From NCBI RefSeq assembly GCF_004570845.1, contig NZ_SPQZ01000004.1:124001-188000 (forward strand): a stretch of 64,000 nucleotides of DNA. Direction: 5' to 3'. The DNA comes from Orlajensenia leifsoniae (GTDB lineage: Bacteria > Actinomycetota > Actinomycetes > Actinomycetales > Microbacteriaceae). Shown here piece after piece: positions 42,389 through 52,204 of the stretch; the stretch's first letter is position 1; the number at the start of each line of letters is the position of its first letter. The notes below the pieces were generated by a model. That model saw only the letters and a list, made by a program, of their open reading frames with translations. It ran no database searches and had not been told where the DNA came from. The position numbers were made by a program, and so were the translations under genes.

Positions 42389-43507
42389 ATGAAGAAGATC
42401 GCTTTGGCAACAGTCGCGGTTGCAGCCGCGGCTGCCCTCGCGCTGACGGGCTGCTCGTCCGACCGCGGCGCAAGCACCGGCGGGTCCAGTGAGGCCGCAA
42501 AGGGCTTCGCTGCAGACTCCACCATCGGTGTCGCACTCCCCGACAAGACCTCCGAGAACTGGGTTCTCGCCGGAAGCCTGTTCGAGGACGGCCTGAAGGA
42601 CGCCGGCTTCAAGGGCGACGTGCAGTACGCACCCGCCAGCAACACCGTCGCTGAGCAGCAGAACCAGATCTCGGCCATGGTCACCAACGGCGCGAAGGTC
42701 ATCGTCATCGGTGCGAAGGACGGCAAGCAGCTCGGAACTCAGCTGCAGCAGGCTGCCGACGCCGGCGTCAAGATCATCGCGTACGACCGCCTCATCGAGA
42801 ACACGCCGAACGTCGACTACTACGTCGCCTTCGACAACTTCAAGGTTGGCCAGCTCCAGGGCCAGGCTCTCCTCGAGGGTCTCGAGAAGCGCTCGGGCCA
42901 CGCTGCCCCGTGGAACATCGAGCTGTTCTCGGGCTCGCCCGATGACGCCAACGCCGCTGTGTTCTTCAACGGTGCGATGGACGTGCTCCAGCCGAAGATC
43001 GACGACGGAACCCTCGTCGTCAAGTCGGGCCAGACCGAGGTCGCCCAGACCGCGACCCAGGGCTGGAAGGCTGAGAACGCCCAGAGCCGCATGGACTCGC
43101 TGCTGACCTCGAACTACTCGAGCGACGCCATCGACGGTGTCCTGTCCCCGAACGACACGCTGGCTCGCGCCATCATCACGTCGACCAAGCAGGCCGGCAA
43201 GGACATCTCGAAGGTCACCGTCACCGGTCAGGACTCCGAGGTCGAGTCGGTCAAGTCGATCATGGCCGGAGAGCAGTACTCCACCATCAACAAGGACACC
43301 ACCCTCCTGGTGGAGCAGACGATCAAGATGATCGGCGAGCTCCAGAAGGGCGACGAGGCTGAGGTCAACGACACCGAGCAGTACGACAACGGCGAGAAGG
43401 TCGTTCCCGCTTACCTGCTTGCCCCGGTCATCGTGACCAAGGACAACGCAGCCGAGGCGTACAAGAACAACCCGAACCTCCTCGACATCGTGAACGCCGC
43501 TTCCTAA
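42389..43507 (+). CDS. chvE: Multiple-sugar ABC transporter substrate-binding lipoprotein (ChvE type)
   Basis: A 372-residue lipoprotein. The signal ends in LALTGC with lipidated Cys22. The core matches ChvE/XylF-type receptors: [59 protein letters not shown], and GQDSEVESVKSIMAGEQYSTINKDT. The ATG at 42389 is chosen because GAGAAAG stands eight bases before it; a GTG three codons earlier overlaps this site. ChvE-type proteins bind several aldoses, such as arabinose, galactose, xylose and glucose. A paralogue lies at 47976. A strong hairpin ends the operon. Confidence 0.94.
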   Translation: MKKIALATVAVAAAAALALTGCSSDRGASTGGSSEAAKGFAADSTIGVALPDKTSENWVLAGSLFEDGLKDAGFKGDVQYAPASNTVAEQQNQISAMVTNGAKVIVIGAKDGKQLGTQLQQAADAGVKIIAYDRLIENTPNVDYYVAFDNFKVGQLQGQALLEGLEKRSGHAAPWNIELFSGSPDDANAAVFFNGAMDVLQPKIDDGTLVVKSGQTEVAQTATQGWKAENAQSRMDSLLTSNYSSDAIDGVLSPNDTLARAIITSTKQAGKDISKVTVTGQDSEVESVKSIMAGEQYSTINKDTTLLVEQTIKMIGELQKGDEAEVNDTEQYDNGEKVVPAYLLAPVIVTKDNAAEAYKNNPNLLDIVNAAS

Positions 43508-43525
43508 GCAGCATTCGCTTCGTCA

Positions 43526-43563
43526 CAGACGGCCCTCGCTCCTTCGGGAGCGGGGGCCGTCTG
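43526..43563 (+). terminator. Strong terminator with TTCG loop
   Basis: Arms 43526-43542 and 43547-43563 pair over 17 bp (one G-U) around the stable tetraloop TTCG, 18 bases after the chvE stop. There is no U-run. It ends the first sugar ABC operon before the araD promoter. Confidence 0.8.
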
Positions 43564-43564
43564 G

Positions 43565-43663
43565 CGTCTCGCCGACGGATGCCGCGAGTTCGTCTCGCCG
43601 ACGGATGCCGCGAATTGCCCACTTCCGCCAGTGCGGGCCCCGCAGCACCGGAGGAAATGGGCA
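43565..43663 (+). repeat. 26-bp tandem duplication followed by a long imperfect hairpin
   Basis: The 26-base unit at 43565-43590 is repeated at 43591-43616 with one change (GAGTT to GAATT). Bases 43616-43663 then form an imperfect stem of about 20 bp with single mismatches (TGCCCA paired with TGGGCA at its ends). No gene is visible in 43508-43866; the gap holds this block, the terminator and the operators. Confidence 0.65.
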
Positions 43664-43760
43664 CCTCGGCGCATCGCGTACCCCTCTTAATGCGCGCCCA
43701 GGTCACAGCTTGGTCACGGCGTATGAATCGAGACCTGATCCGCTTGCATTCCGACCGTTC

Positions 43761-43797
43761 GTTAGCGCTAACATAGACGAAGGCTGTTAGCGCTAAC
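43761..43797 (+). promoter_or_regulatory. Two GTTAGCGCTAAC operators before araD
   Basis: The perfect 12-bp palindrome GTTAGCGCTAAC is found at 43761-43772 and again at 43786-43797, centres 25 bp apart. A candidate promoter, TTGCAT (43744-43749) with TAACAT (43769-43774), overlaps the first. The central GCGC palindrome is of the LacI-family type. The LacI protein at 52205 is the likely ligand, since the other LacI has its own different site. Confidence 0.75.
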
Positions 43798-43866
43798 GAC
43801 GCGGCAGACTCCGACGCCGCCGTCCCGTGGTGCGTCGGTGTGCATCACGACGAAGGAGTTGCGACG

Positions 43867-44607
43867 GTGGTATCAGCATCCGGCCAGGAGAGCATCAAGC
43901 GCTCCGTCTTCACCGCCGAGATTGAAGCCGCCATCCAGCAGGTGCGTGCCGACGTCGCAGCACTGCACTCCGAGCTCACCCGCTACGGCCTCATCGTCTG
44001 GACCGGCGGAAACGTCTCAGGTCGCGTTCCCGGAGCCGACCTCTTCGTCATCAAGCCGTCGGGTGTCTCCTACGACGACCTCGCTCCGGACAACATGATC
44101 CTCTGCGACCTCGACGGCACAGTCATCGCCGGTACCGCAGGCTCCGATCGCAGCCCGTCGAGCGACACCGCCGCCCACGCCTACGTCTATCGCCACATGC
44201 CCGAGGTCGGTGGCGTCGTGCACACCCACTCCACGTTCGCGGTGGCGTGGGCCGCACGCAACGAGGAGATCCCCTGCGTGATCACGGCGATGGCCGACGA
44301 GTTCGGCGGGCCCATCCCCGTCGGCCCGTTCGCGATCATCGGCGACGACTCGATCGGCCGCGGCATCGTCGAGACCCTCTCCGGTCACCGCTCGCGCGCC
44401 GTGCTCATGGCCAATCACGGTCCGTTCACGATCGGCAAGGACGCGAAGGACGCCGTCAAGGCCGCGGTCATGGTCGAGGACGTCGCCCGCACGGTGCACT
44501 ACGCCCGCGAGGCCGGACCGCTCGTCCCGATCCCGCAGCAGGCCATCGACAGCCTCTTCGATCGCTACCAGAACGTGTACGGGCAGTCGGGGGATGCACG
44601 CCGATGA
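43867..44607 (+). CDS. araD: L-ribulose-5-phosphate 4-epimerase
   Basis: A 246-residue class II aldolase/adducin-family enzyme that converts L-ribulose 5-phosphate to D-xylulose 5-phosphate, the last step of L-arabinose breakdown. The metal-binding His residues are His119 and His121 in VVHTHSTFAVAW, with His184 in MANHGPF. The phosphate-binding region reads TGGNVSGR and KPSGVSYDDL. The GTG at 43867 follows GAAGGAG by eight bases; a GTG nine codons upstream has no such site. Its stop overlaps the kinase start. The gene order araD-kinase-araA and the double operator make it the first gene of the arabinose operon. Confidence 0.93.
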   Translation: MVSASGQESIKRSVFTAEIEAAIQQVRADVAALHSELTRYGLIVWTGGNVSGRVPGADLFVIKPSGVSYDDLAPDNMILCDLDGTVIAGTAGSDRSPSSDTAAHAYVYRHMPEVGGVVHTHSTFAVAWAARNEEIPCVITAMADEFGGPIPVGPFAIIGDDSIGRGIVETLSGHRSRAVLMANHGPFTIGKDAKDAVKAAVMVEDVARTVHYAREAGPLVPIPQQAIDSLFDRYQNVYGQSGDARR

Positions 44608-46250
44608 GCGATTCCACCAGCACCACGGATGCCGCTCGCACGGCCATCCTCGAGGGACGCACGTCGCTCGGCATCGAGTTCGGCTCGACGCGCATCAAGG
44701 CCTGCCTCATCGGCGAGAACCCCGGTGATGTGCTCGCCGTGGGCAGCCACGAGTGGGAGAACCAGTTCGTCGACCGCGTCTGGACGTACTCGCTCGACGC
44801 CGTCTGGTCCGGCGTGCAGGCGGCCTACGGCGACCTCGTCGCCCAGGTGAGCCGGGACCACGGCGTGGAGCCCACCACATTCGGCGCCATCGGCGTCTCG
44901 GCGATGATGCACGGCTACCTGGCCTTCGACGCCGCCGACGAGCTGCTGGTGCCGTTCCGCACCTGGCGCAACACCTCCACGGGTCCGGCCGCGGCCGAGC
45001 TCAGCGAGAGCTTCGGCGTGAACATCCCGCTGCGCTGGTCGATCGCCCACCTGCACCAGGCCGTGCTCGATGACGAGGCCCACGTCTCCGACGTCGCCTT
45101 CTTCACGACCCTCGCCGGCTACGTGCACTGGAAGCTCACCGGCCGCAAGGTCATCGGCGTCGGCGACGCGTCGGGCATGTTCCCGATCGACTCGTCCACG
45201 CACGACTACGACGCCGGCCTCATCACGATCTACGACGGCCTCGTCGCCGACCGCGCTCCCCAGCTCCGTGTCGCCGAGCTGCTGCCCGAGGTGCTCGTCG
45301 CCGGGGAGGCTGCCGGCACCCTGACCGTCGAGGGCGCCACGCTCCTCGACCCAACGGGTGCGCTGCAGCCCGGCGCCCTGCTCTGCCCGCCCGAGGGCGA
45401 CGCCGGCACCGGCATGGTCGCCACCAACTCGGTCGCACCGCGCACGGGCAACGTCAGCGCCGGAACCAGCATCTTCGCCATGGTCGTGCTCGAGGCCCCG
45501 CTCGCACAGGTGCACCACGAGCTCGACCTCGTCACCACGCCGGCCGGCGACCCCGTCGCCATGGTGCACTGCAACAACGGCGCCAGCGAGCTGGCGGCGT
45601 GGGTGAGCGTGTTCTCGCGCTTCGCTGCGGCATCCGGTTCCCCGGTCGACACCGATGCCGCGTTCGGCGTCCTGCTGCGGGAAGCCCTCGAGGGGGAGGC
45701 GGATGCCGGCGGCATCATCGCCTACAACCACCTCGCCGGAGAGCCGATCGCGGGCCTCACCGAGGGACGCCCGCTCGTCGTGCGCACGCCCGACAGCAGG
45801 CTCACCCTCGCGAACTTCATGCGCGCCCAGGTGTACGGCGTCTACGGCACCCTCAGCCTCGGCATGCGCGTGCTTGCCGACGAGGGCGTCTCGCTCGACC
45901 GCATGTTCGCCCACGGGGGCATCTTCCGCACCGCGGGCGTCGCCCAGCGCCTGCTCGCCGGTGCGCTCGACGCCCCTGTCGCCGTCGGTGAGACCGCAAG
46001 CGAAGGCGGAGCGTGGGGCATCGCGGTGCTCGCGTCGTACCTGCGGGCGACGTCGGATGCGGCATCCGGAGCGGCATCCGGAACCGATTCGGGAACCGAC
46101 CTCGGGACCTACCTGAACGAGCGCGTCTTCGCCGACGCCGGGTTCGACACCGTTGCGCCCGTCGCAGAAGACGTCGCCGGCTTCGCCACCTTCCTCGACC
46201 GCTATCGGGCCGGCCTCGCCGCCGAGGCCGCCGCCGTGCTGGCGCTCTGA
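44604..46250 (+). CDS. araB: FGGY-family carbohydrate kinase, probable L-ribulokinase
   Basis: A 548-residue kinase of the FGGY family. N-terminal phosphate loop: [16 protein letters not shown]. Later segments [29 protein letters not shown] and the C-terminal [38 protein letters not shown] are the family's ATP-binding region. By context with araD and araA it should phosphorylate L-ribulose. The sequence looks more like the XylB-type FGGY branch than E. coli AraB. A low-complexity Ala/Ser/Gly/Thr/Asp insertion (about residues 480-500, coded by GGCATCCGG-type repeats) lies near the C-terminus. It overlaps araD by four bases. Confidence 0.87.
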   Translation: MSDSTSTTDAARTAILEGRTSLGIEFGSTRIKACLIGENPGDVLAVGSHEWENQFVDRVWTYSLDAVWSGVQAAYGDLVAQVSRDHGVEPTTFGAIGVSAMMHGYLAFDAADELLVPFRTWRNTSTGPAAAELSESFGVNIPLRWSIAHLHQAVLDDEAHVSDVAFFTTLAGYVHWKLTGRKVIGVGDASGMFPIDSSTHDYDAGLITIYDGLVADRAPQLRVAELLPEVLVAGEAAGTLTVEGATLLDPTGALQPGALLCPPEGDAGTGMVATNSVAPRTGNVSAGTSIFAMVVLEAPLAQVHHELDLVTTPAGDPVAMVHCNNGASELAAWVSVFSRFAAASGSPVDTDAAFGVLLREALEGEADAGGIIAYNHLAGEPIAGLTEGRPLVVRTPDSRLTLANFMRAQVYGVYGTLSLGMRVLADEGVSLDRMFAHGGIFRTAGVAQRLLAGALDAPVAVGETASEGGAWGIAVLASYLRATSDAASGAASGTDSGTDLGTYLNERVFADAGFDTVAPVAEDVAGFATFLDRYRAGLAAEAAAVLAL

Positions 46251-46306
46251 CCGAGCGACCGACACACAGACAACCGACACCGACCCCAGTACCTGGAGAC
46301 CAGCAC

Positions 46307-47821
46307 ATGACCCGCACCGCCCTCACCACCTCGCTCGAGCACTACGAGGTCTGGTTCCTCACCGGAAGCCAGGGCCTCTACGGCGAGGAGACCCTGCGTC
46401 AGGTGGCCGAGCAGTCGCGCGCCATCTCCGACGAGCTCGGTGGCGGCGTTCCGGTCAAGGTCGTCTGGAAGCCCGTGCTCACCGACTCCGACGCCATCCG
46501 TCGCACCGCCCTCGAGGTGAACGCCGCCGACAACGTGATCGGCGTCATCGCCTGGATGCACACGTTCAGCCCGGCCAAGATGTGGATCGCCGGCCTCGAC
46601 GCGCTGCAGAAGCCGCTGCTGCACCTGCACACGCAGGCCAACGTCGAGCTGCCGTGGGGCGAGATCGACTTCGACTTCATGAACCTCAACCAGGCCGCTC
46701 ACGGCGACCGCGAGTTCGGCTACATCCAGACCCGCCTCGGCATCGCCCGCAAGACCGTTGTCGGCCACGTCTCGAACCCGGCCGTGCAGCAGCAGGTCGA
46801 GACCTGGCAGCGCGCGGCGGCCGGCTGGGCGGCATCCCGCACCCTCAAGCTCGCCCGCTTCGGCGACAACATGCGCTACGTCGCGGTGACCGAGGGCGAC
46901 AAGACCGAGGCCGAGCTTCGCTTCGGCGTTCAGGTCAACACCTGGGGAGTCAACGAGCTGGCGGATGCCGTGGCCGCTGCATCCGAGGCCGACATCGACG
47001 CCCTCGTGGCCGAGTACGAGGAGCTGTACGACGTCGTTCCCGAGCTGCGTGCCGACGGCGACCGCCACCAGAGCCTGCGCGACGGTGCCGCGATCGAGAT
47101 CGGGCTGCGCTCGTTCCTCGAGGAGGGCGGCTTCGGTGCCTTCACGACGAGCTTCGAGGACCTGGGCGCACTCACCCAGCTGCCCGGCCTCGCCGTGCAG
47201 CGCCTGATGGCCGAGGGCTACGGCTTCGGTGCCGAGGGTGACTGGAAGACCGCCATCCTGGTGCGCGTCGCCAACGTGATGGGCTCAGGCCTTCCCGGAG
47301 GCGCGAGCCTCATGGAGGACTACACCTACGACCTCGTTCCCGGCAACGAGCGCATCCTCGGCGCCCACATGCTCGAGGTGTCGCCGTCGCTCACGACGTC
47401 GAAGCCCACGTTGGAGATCCACCCGCTCGGCATCGGCGGCAAGGACGACCCCGTGCGCCTGGTCTTCACGGCCGACCCCGGTCCCGCTGTCGTCGTCGCG
47501 CTCTCCGACATGCGCGACCGCTTCCGCCTCACGGCGAACGTGGTCGAGAACGTGTCGGCTCCCGAGCTGCCCAAGCTGCCCGTCGGCCGTGCCGTCTGGA
47601 AGCCGGCTCCCGACTTCGCCACGAGCGCCGCCTGCTGGCTCACCGCCGGCGCCGCGCACCATACAGTCATGTCGACCGCCGTGAGCGTCGACGTGTTCCG
47701 AGATTTCGCCGAGATCGCTCGCACCGAGCTTCTCGTGATCGATGAGACCACCACCCAGCGCGACTTCGCGCGGGAGGTGCGCTGGAACCAGGCGTACTAC
47801 CGCCTGGCGCAAGGCCTGTAA
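46307..47821 (+). CDS. araA: L-arabinose isomerase
   Basis: A 504-residue enzyme that converts L-arabinose to L-ribulose with Mn2+. It has the AraA start [67 protein letters not shown] and late segments [26 protein letters not shown] and THE W-rich C-terminus. The length matches the family. The metal-ligand residues are expected in the E[12 protein letters not shown] region and the [10 protein letters not shown] His. CTGGAGA precedes the ATG. It is the third enzyme of the operon; the second binding-protein gene follows after 154 bases with a hairpin in between. Confidence 0.97.
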   Translation: MTRTALTTSLEHYEVWFLTGSQGLYGEETLRQVAEQSRAISDELGGGVPVKVVWKPVLTDSDAIRRTALEVNAADNVIGVIAWMHTFSPAKMWIAGLDALQKPLLHLHTQANVELPWGEIDFDFMNLNQAAHGDREFGYIQTRLGIARKTVVGHVSNPAVQQQVETWQRAAAGWAASRTLKLARFGDNMRYVAVTEGDKTEAELRFGVQVNTWGVNELADAVAAASEADIDALVAEYEELYDVVPELRADGDRHQSLRDGAAIEIGLRSFLEEGGFGAFTTSFEDLGALTQLPGLAVQRLMAEGYGFGAEGDWKTAILVRVANVMGSGLPGGASLMEDYTYDLVPGNERILGAHMLEVSPSLTTSKPTLEIHPLGIGGKDDPVRLVFTADPGPAVVVALSDMRDRFRLTANVVENVSAPELPKLPVGRAVWKPAPDFATSAACWLTAGAAHHTVMSTAVSVDVFRDFAEIARTELLVIDETTTQRDFAREVRWNQAYYRLAQGL

Positions 47822-47896
47822 ACGCAACACCCAGCACCAACAGCACCACACAACTCAACAAACCCGCCGCACGGTCACCCGGCCGAGCGGCTCACG

Positions 47897-47928
47897 GGAT
47901 CCGGTGATTCATGGACGACACCGGATCC
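47897..47928 (+). terminator. Hairpin between araA and the second binding protein
   Basis: GGATCCGGTG (47897-47906) pairs with CACCGGATCC (47919-47928) around a 12-base loop. No U-tract follows. It may attenuate or punctuate transcription between the catabolic genes and the transporter genes. Confidence 0.55.
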
Positions 47929-47975
47929 GCACCTCACCAAGTGAACAACGGTGTCCATCAGTGAAAGGAAACACA

Positions 47976-49109
47976 GTGAAGACCACCAAGAAGGTTCTTC
48001 TCGCCACGCTGGCAGCGGGCTCGATGCTCGCTCTCGCGGCTTGCTCCGGCGGTGGCGCCGGCGGCGGCGCCACCGAGGGTGCCAAGGGAGACGGCGGCCT
48101 CATCGGCGTCGCGATGCCCACCAAGAGCTCCGAGCGCTGGATCCAGGACGGCGACGCCGTCAAGGAGCAGCTCGAGGCCGAGGGCTTCAAGGTCGACCTG
48201 CAGTACGCAGAGGACGACATCCCCACGCAGGTCTCGCAGATCGAGAACATGATCACCAAGGGTGCAGAGGCCCTGATCATCGCTTCGATCGACGGAACCA
48301 CGCTGACGCAGGTGCTGCAGGATGCCGCTGACGCGGACATCCCGATCATCGCCTACGACCGCCTCATCCGCGACAGCGAGAACGTGGACTACTACGCCTC
48401 GTTCGACAACTACAAGGTCGGCGTGCAGCAGGCCAACTCGATCCTCAGCGGCCTCGGCCTCGTGGACCTCGAGGGCGCTCCCGTCGCTGACGCACCCAAG
48501 GGACCGTTCAACATCGAGCTGTTCGCCGGTTCGCCCGACGACAACAACGCCACGTTCTTCTGGAACGGTGCGATCGACACCCTGCAGCCCCTGATCGATG
48601 ACGGAACCCTCGTCGTCAAGAGCGGCCAGACCGACTTCCAGCAGGCTGCAACGCTGCGCTGGGACGGCGAGGTCGCACAGAGCCGCATGGAGGACATCCT
48701 CACCAAGAGCTACTCCGATGGCTCGAAGGTCAACGCCGTGCTCTCGCCCTACGACGGTCTGTCGCGAGGCATCATCTCGGCTCTGACCGACGCCGGCTAC
48801 ACCGTCGGCGCCGAGTGGCCCTTCATCTCCGGCCAGGACGCCGAGCTCGACTCGGTCAAGGCCATCAACTCCGGTGAGCAGTACGCCACCATCTTCAAGG
48901 ACACCCGCAAGCTCGCGGTCGTGGCCGTGGACATGGCGACCGCCCTGCTGAACGGTGAGGAGCCCGAGGTCAACAACACCGAGGACTACGACAACGGCAA
49001 GAAGGTCGTTCCGTCGTACCTGCTCGAGTCGCAGATCGTCGTCAAGGACAACATCAACGAGATCCTGGTCGACAGCGGCTACTGGACCGAAGAGGAGATC
49101 AACGGCTAA
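47976..49109 (+). CDS. chvE: Multiple-sugar ABC transporter substrate-binding lipoprotein (ChvE type), second copy
   Basis: A 377-residue lipoprotein with signal LALAAC and lipidated Cys23, followed by a Gly-rich linker. The core is clearly paralogous to the protein at 42389: [47 protein letters not shown], and [25 protein letters not shown]. The GTG at 47976 is preceded by GAAAGGA. It differs from the first copy mainly in the N-terminal third. It is probably an L-arabinose receptor since it directly follows araA. The downstream hairpin at 49149-49195 separates it from the ATPase gene. Confidence 0.94.
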   Translation: MKTTKKVLLATLAAGSMLALAACSGGGAGGGATEGAKGDGGLIGVAMPTKSSERWIQDGDAVKEQLEAEGFKVDLQYAEDDIPTQVSQIENMITKGAEALIIASIDGTTLTQVLQDAADADIPIIAYDRLIRDSENVDYYASFDNYKVGVQQANSILSGLGLVDLEGAPVADAPKGPFNIELFAGSPDDNNATFFWNGAIDTLQPLIDDGTLVVKSGQTDFQQAATLRWDGEVAQSRMEDILTKSYSDGSKVNAVLSPYDGLSRGIISALTDAGYTVGAEWPFISGQDAELDSVKAINSGEQYATIFKDTRKLAVVAVDMATALLNGEEPEVNNTEDYDNGKKVVPSYLLESQIVVKDNINEILVDSGYWTEEEING

Positions 49110-49148
49110 GTCCGTCGATCACCCGATCGTCCCGATGATCGACTGAAG

Positions 49149-49195
49149 CGTGTCGGGGCCTGGGTGCGAGTAATCTCGCAGCAGGCCCCGGCACG
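49149..49195 (+). terminator. 20-bp hairpin between binding protein and ATPase
   Basis: The outer arm 49149-49162 pairs with 49182-49195 (one G-U/mismatch), and an inner TGCGAG/CTCGCA stem (49165-49170 with 49175-49180) closes on TAAT. It lies within the operon, after the binding-protein gene. It may reduce transcription of the membrane components relative to the receptor. Confidence 0.7.
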
Positions 49196-49256
49196 CCGAA
49201 GTCGCATCACCACTCCCGTCCGTCCCGGAGCACCCGGCGAGGAAGCAGGAAAACGA

Positions 49257-50783
49257 ATGACGAACATTCTCGAGATGCGCGGCATCACGAAGACGTTCCC
49301 CGGCGTGAAGGCGCTCTCGGAGGTGACCCTCGAGGTCAACCGCGGTGAGGTCCACGCCATCTGCGGCGAGAACGGCGCCGGAAAGTCCACACTCATGAAG
49401 GTGCTCTCGGGCGTCTACGGGCACGGAACCTACGAAGGCGACATCGTCTTCGAGGATGAGGTGGTGGAGTTCAAGGACATCACCGACAGCGAGGCCAAGG
49501 GCATCGTCATCATCCACCAGGAGCTGGCTCTCAGCCCCTACCTGTCGATCGCCGAGAACATCTTCCTCAACAACGAGGTCAAGGGCCGCGGCGGCCTCAT
49601 CGACTGGAACAAGACCAACCACGAGGCCCAGACGCTGCTGCACCGCGTCGGCCTCCGTGACAACCCGACGACGAAGATCATGAACATCGGCGTCGGCAAG
49701 CAGCAGCTCGTGGAGATCGCCAAGGCGCTCTCCAAGCGAGTGAAGCTGCTCATCCTCGACGAGCCGACAGCGGCCCTGAACGACGAGGACTCCGATCACC
49801 TGCTCGACCTGATCCTGCACCTCAAGGAACAGGGCATCACGTCGATCATCATCAGCCACAAGCTCAACGAGATCAAGAAGATCGCCGACACCGTGACGGT
49901 CATCCGTGACGGCAAGTCGATCGAGACGATCGCCAAGGCCGATGTCTCCGAAGAGCGCATCATCAAGGACATGGTCGGTCGCGACCTCGAGCACCGCTAC
50001 CCGGAGCACACGCCGAACATCGGCGAGGAGCTGCTGCGGGTCGAGGACTGGACGGCGCACCACCCGCAGGACACCTCGCGCGTGATGGTCGACAACGTGA
50101 ACATCACCGTGAGCGCCGGCGAGATCGTCGGCATCGCCGGCCTCATGGGCGCCGGTCGCACGGAGTTCGCGATGAGCCTGTTCGGTCAGACCTACGGATC
50201 GCGCATCTCCGGCAAGGTGTTCAAGCGCGGCAAGGAGATCAAGACCCGTACGGTGTCCGAGGCGATCGACAACGGCATCGCGTACGCCACCGAGGACCGC
50301 AAGACCTACGGCCTCAACCTCATCGAGGACATCAAGCGCAACATCTCGATGGCCTCGCTCGGCAAGCTCGAGAAGTACGGCCTCGTGCACGACAACGAGG
50401 AGTTCAAGGTCGCCAACGAGTACCGCACCTCGATGAACATCAAGGCGCCGAACGTGCTCGTGAAGACCGGCAAGCTCTCGGGCGGCAACCAGCAGAAGGT
50501 CGTGCTGTCGAAGTGGATCTACTCCGACCCGGATGTCCTCATCCTCGACGAGCCCACCCGCGGCATCGACGTCGGTGCGAAGTACGAGATCTACACGATC
50601 ATCAACAGGCTGGCATCCGAGGGCAAGGGCGTCATCGTCATCTCCTCCGAGCTGCCTGAACTTCTCGGCATCTGCGATCGCATCTACGCCCTCTCCGAGG
50701 GACGCATCACCGGGGAACTGCCCATCGACGAGGCGACCCCCGAAGCCGTTCTCAAGCTCATGACCATGGAGAAGCCCCGCTAG
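49257..50783 (+). CDS. mmsA: Multiple-sugar ABC transporter ATP-binding protein (MmsA/GguA type), second copy
   Basis: A 508-residue double-NBD ATPase. Walker [40 protein letters not shown], then [29 protein letters not shown] and [20 protein letters not shown]. It has the same segments as the ATPase at 39430 and is a full paralogue. The ATG at 49257 follows GGAAGCAGGA. The permease gene follows after 53 bases. It belongs to the araDBA-linked transporter. Confidence 0.95.
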   Translation: MTNILEMRGITKTFPGVKALSEVTLEVNRGEVHAICGENGAGKSTLMKVLSGVYGHGTYEGDIVFEDEVVEFKDITDSEAKGIVIIHQELALSPYLSIAENIFLNNEVKGRGGLIDWNKTNHEAQTLLHRVGLRDNPTTKIMNIGVGKQQLVEIAKALSKRVKLLILDEPTAALNDEDSDHLLDLILHLKEQGITSIIISHKLNEIKKIADTVTVIRDGKSIETIAKADVSEERIIKDMVGRDLEHRYPEHTPNIGEELLRVEDWTAHHPQDTSRVMVDNVNITVSAGEIVGIAGLMGAGRTEFAMSLFGQTYGSRISGKVFKRGKEIKTRTVSEAIDNGIAYATEDRKTYGLNLIEDIKRNISMASLGKLEKYGLVHDNEEFKVANEYRTSMNIKAPNVLVKTGKLSGGNQQKVVLSKWIYSDPDVLILDEPTRGIDVGAKYEIYTIINRLASEGKGVIVISSELPELLGICDRIYALSEGRITGELPIDEATPEAVLKLMTMEKPR

Positions 50784-50836
50784 CGGCGTCGCTGGCCGGC
50801 CTTCGCTCCACGCACCTTCCAAGAGGAGACATCACA

Positions 50837-52081
50837 ATGTCAGATCCCAACGCTCCACTTCAGACCGAGACCCGGGTCGAGGGCGGCAACGTCAACCCCA
50901 TCCAGAACAAGTTCACCGACCGCCTCAGCCACATCCTGAGCGACCTCGGCAAGAACGGCATCTTCATTGCCCTCATCATCGTGGTGGTGCTGTTCTCGTT
51001 CCTGACCGACGGCATCCTGCTGCGCCCGCAGAACATCTCCAACCTGATCGTGCAGAACGGCTACATCCTCGTTCTCGCCATCGGCATGGTGATGGTCATC
51101 ATCGCGGGCCACATCGACCTGTCCGTCGGATCCGTCGCCGCGTTCGTCGGCGCCTGCTCCGGCCTGTTCGCCGTCACCTGGGGCATGCCCTGGTGGCTGG
51201 CCGTCATCCTGTCGCTCGCGATCGGTGCCGCGGTCGGTGTCTGGCAGGGCTTCTGGATCGCCTACGTCGGCATTCCAGCGTTCATCGTGACGCTGGCCGG
51301 CATGCTCATCTTCCGAGGCCTGGCGCTCGTCGTTCTCGGTAACGCCAACATCGGCTCGTTCCCCACGGAGTACCGCGCCCTCGGCAACGGCTTCGTCAAC
51401 GGCATCTTCGGCGAATCCGACCCCGACATCTTCACCCTCGGAATCGGTGCGCTGGCCATCGTCGCGCTCATCGTTCAGCAGTTGCGCACCCGCCGCGGAC
51501 GCCAGAAGTACGGCCAGGAGGTGGAGCCGATCGTCTGGTTCATCACCAAGCTCGTGCTCGTCTCGGTCGCCATCGGCTTCTTCACCTACGCGCTCGCCTC
51601 GTACAAGGGCATCCCGGTCACGCTCATCATCCTGGCCGTGCTCGTCATGGTCTACGGCGTGATCATGAACCGCTCGGTGTTCGGCCGTCACATCTACGCG
51701 ATCGGTGGCAACCGCCACGCGGCCGAGCTTTCGGGCATCAAGACCCGCCGGGTCGACTTCTGGCTGTTCGTGAACATGGGCTTCCTCGCCGCCCTCGCCG
51801 GTCTCATCTTCACCGCCCGCCTCAACCTCGCTGGACCGAAGGCGGGTGACGGCTTCGAGCTCGAGGCCATCTCCGCAGCCTTCATCGGTGGAGCAGCAGT
51901 GCAGGGTGGTGTCGGCACCATCGGCGGCGCGATCATCGGTGGTCTGATCATCGGTGTGCTGAACAACGGCATGTCGATCATGGGTATCGGCATCGAGTGG
52001 CAGCAGGCAGTGAAGGGCCTCGTGCTCCTTCTCGCCGTGGCCTTCGATGTCTACAACAAGCGTCGCTCCGGCGGCCAGTAG
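50837..52081 (+). CDS. mmsB: Multiple-sugar ABC transporter permease (MmsB/GguB type), second copy
   Basis: A 414-residue permease. It shows the same segments as the permease at 40980: LAIGMVMVIIAGHIDLSVGSVAAFVG, GIPAFIVTLAGMLIFRGL, GGNRHAAELSGIKTRRVDF and the coupling loop FIGGAAVQGGVGTIGGAIIGGLIIG. It lacks the long hydrophilic C-terminal tail of the first copy. AAGAGGAGA precedes the ATG. It is the last transporter gene of the arabinose operon; a terminator and then the second LacI gene follow. Confidence 0.94.
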   Translation: MSDPNAPLQTETRVEGGNVNPIQNKFTDRLSHILSDLGKNGIFIALIIVVVLFSFLTDGILLRPQNISNLIVQNGYILVLAIGMVMVIIAGHIDLSVGSVAAFVGACSGLFAVTWGMPWWLAVILSLAIGAAVGVWQGFWIAYVGIPAFIVTLAGMLIFRGLALVVLGNANIGSFPTEYRALGNGFVNGIFGESDPDIFTLGIGALAIVALIVQQLRTRRGRQKYGQEVEPIVWFITKLVLVSVAIGFFTYALASYKGIPVTLIILAVLVMVYGVIMNRSVFGRHIYAIGGNRHAAELSGIKTRRVDFWLFVNMGFLAALAGLIFTARLNLAGPKAGDGFELEAISAAFIGGAAVQGGVGTIGGAIIGGLIIGVLNNGMSIMGIGIEWQQAVKGLVLLLAVAFDVYNKRRSGGQ

Positions 52082-52108
52082 GTCCCTCCTCTGTGGTGGT
52101 GGTGGGAC

Positions 52109-52143
52109 GGCGGCGGCCGGGCTGAGGAAGTCCGGCCGCCGTT
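52109..52143 (+). terminator. Terminator of the arabinose/transporter operon
   Basis: CGGCGGCCGG (52111-52120) pairs with CCGGCCGCCG (52132-52141), extended by G-U pairs on both sides, with an 11-base loop. It lies 30 bases after the permease stop. Confidence 0.65.
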
Positions 52144-52204
52144 GGCCGCTCCGCTGCCCGCAGTGGGTGCTTGAACTTTTCTGATCTCGAGGGGGAGACG
52201 CGTG

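Noticed and set aside
43565-43616. Two 26-bp repeats considered as the start of a CRISPR array
   Set aside because: Only two copies with no spacer between them and no cas gene nearby.
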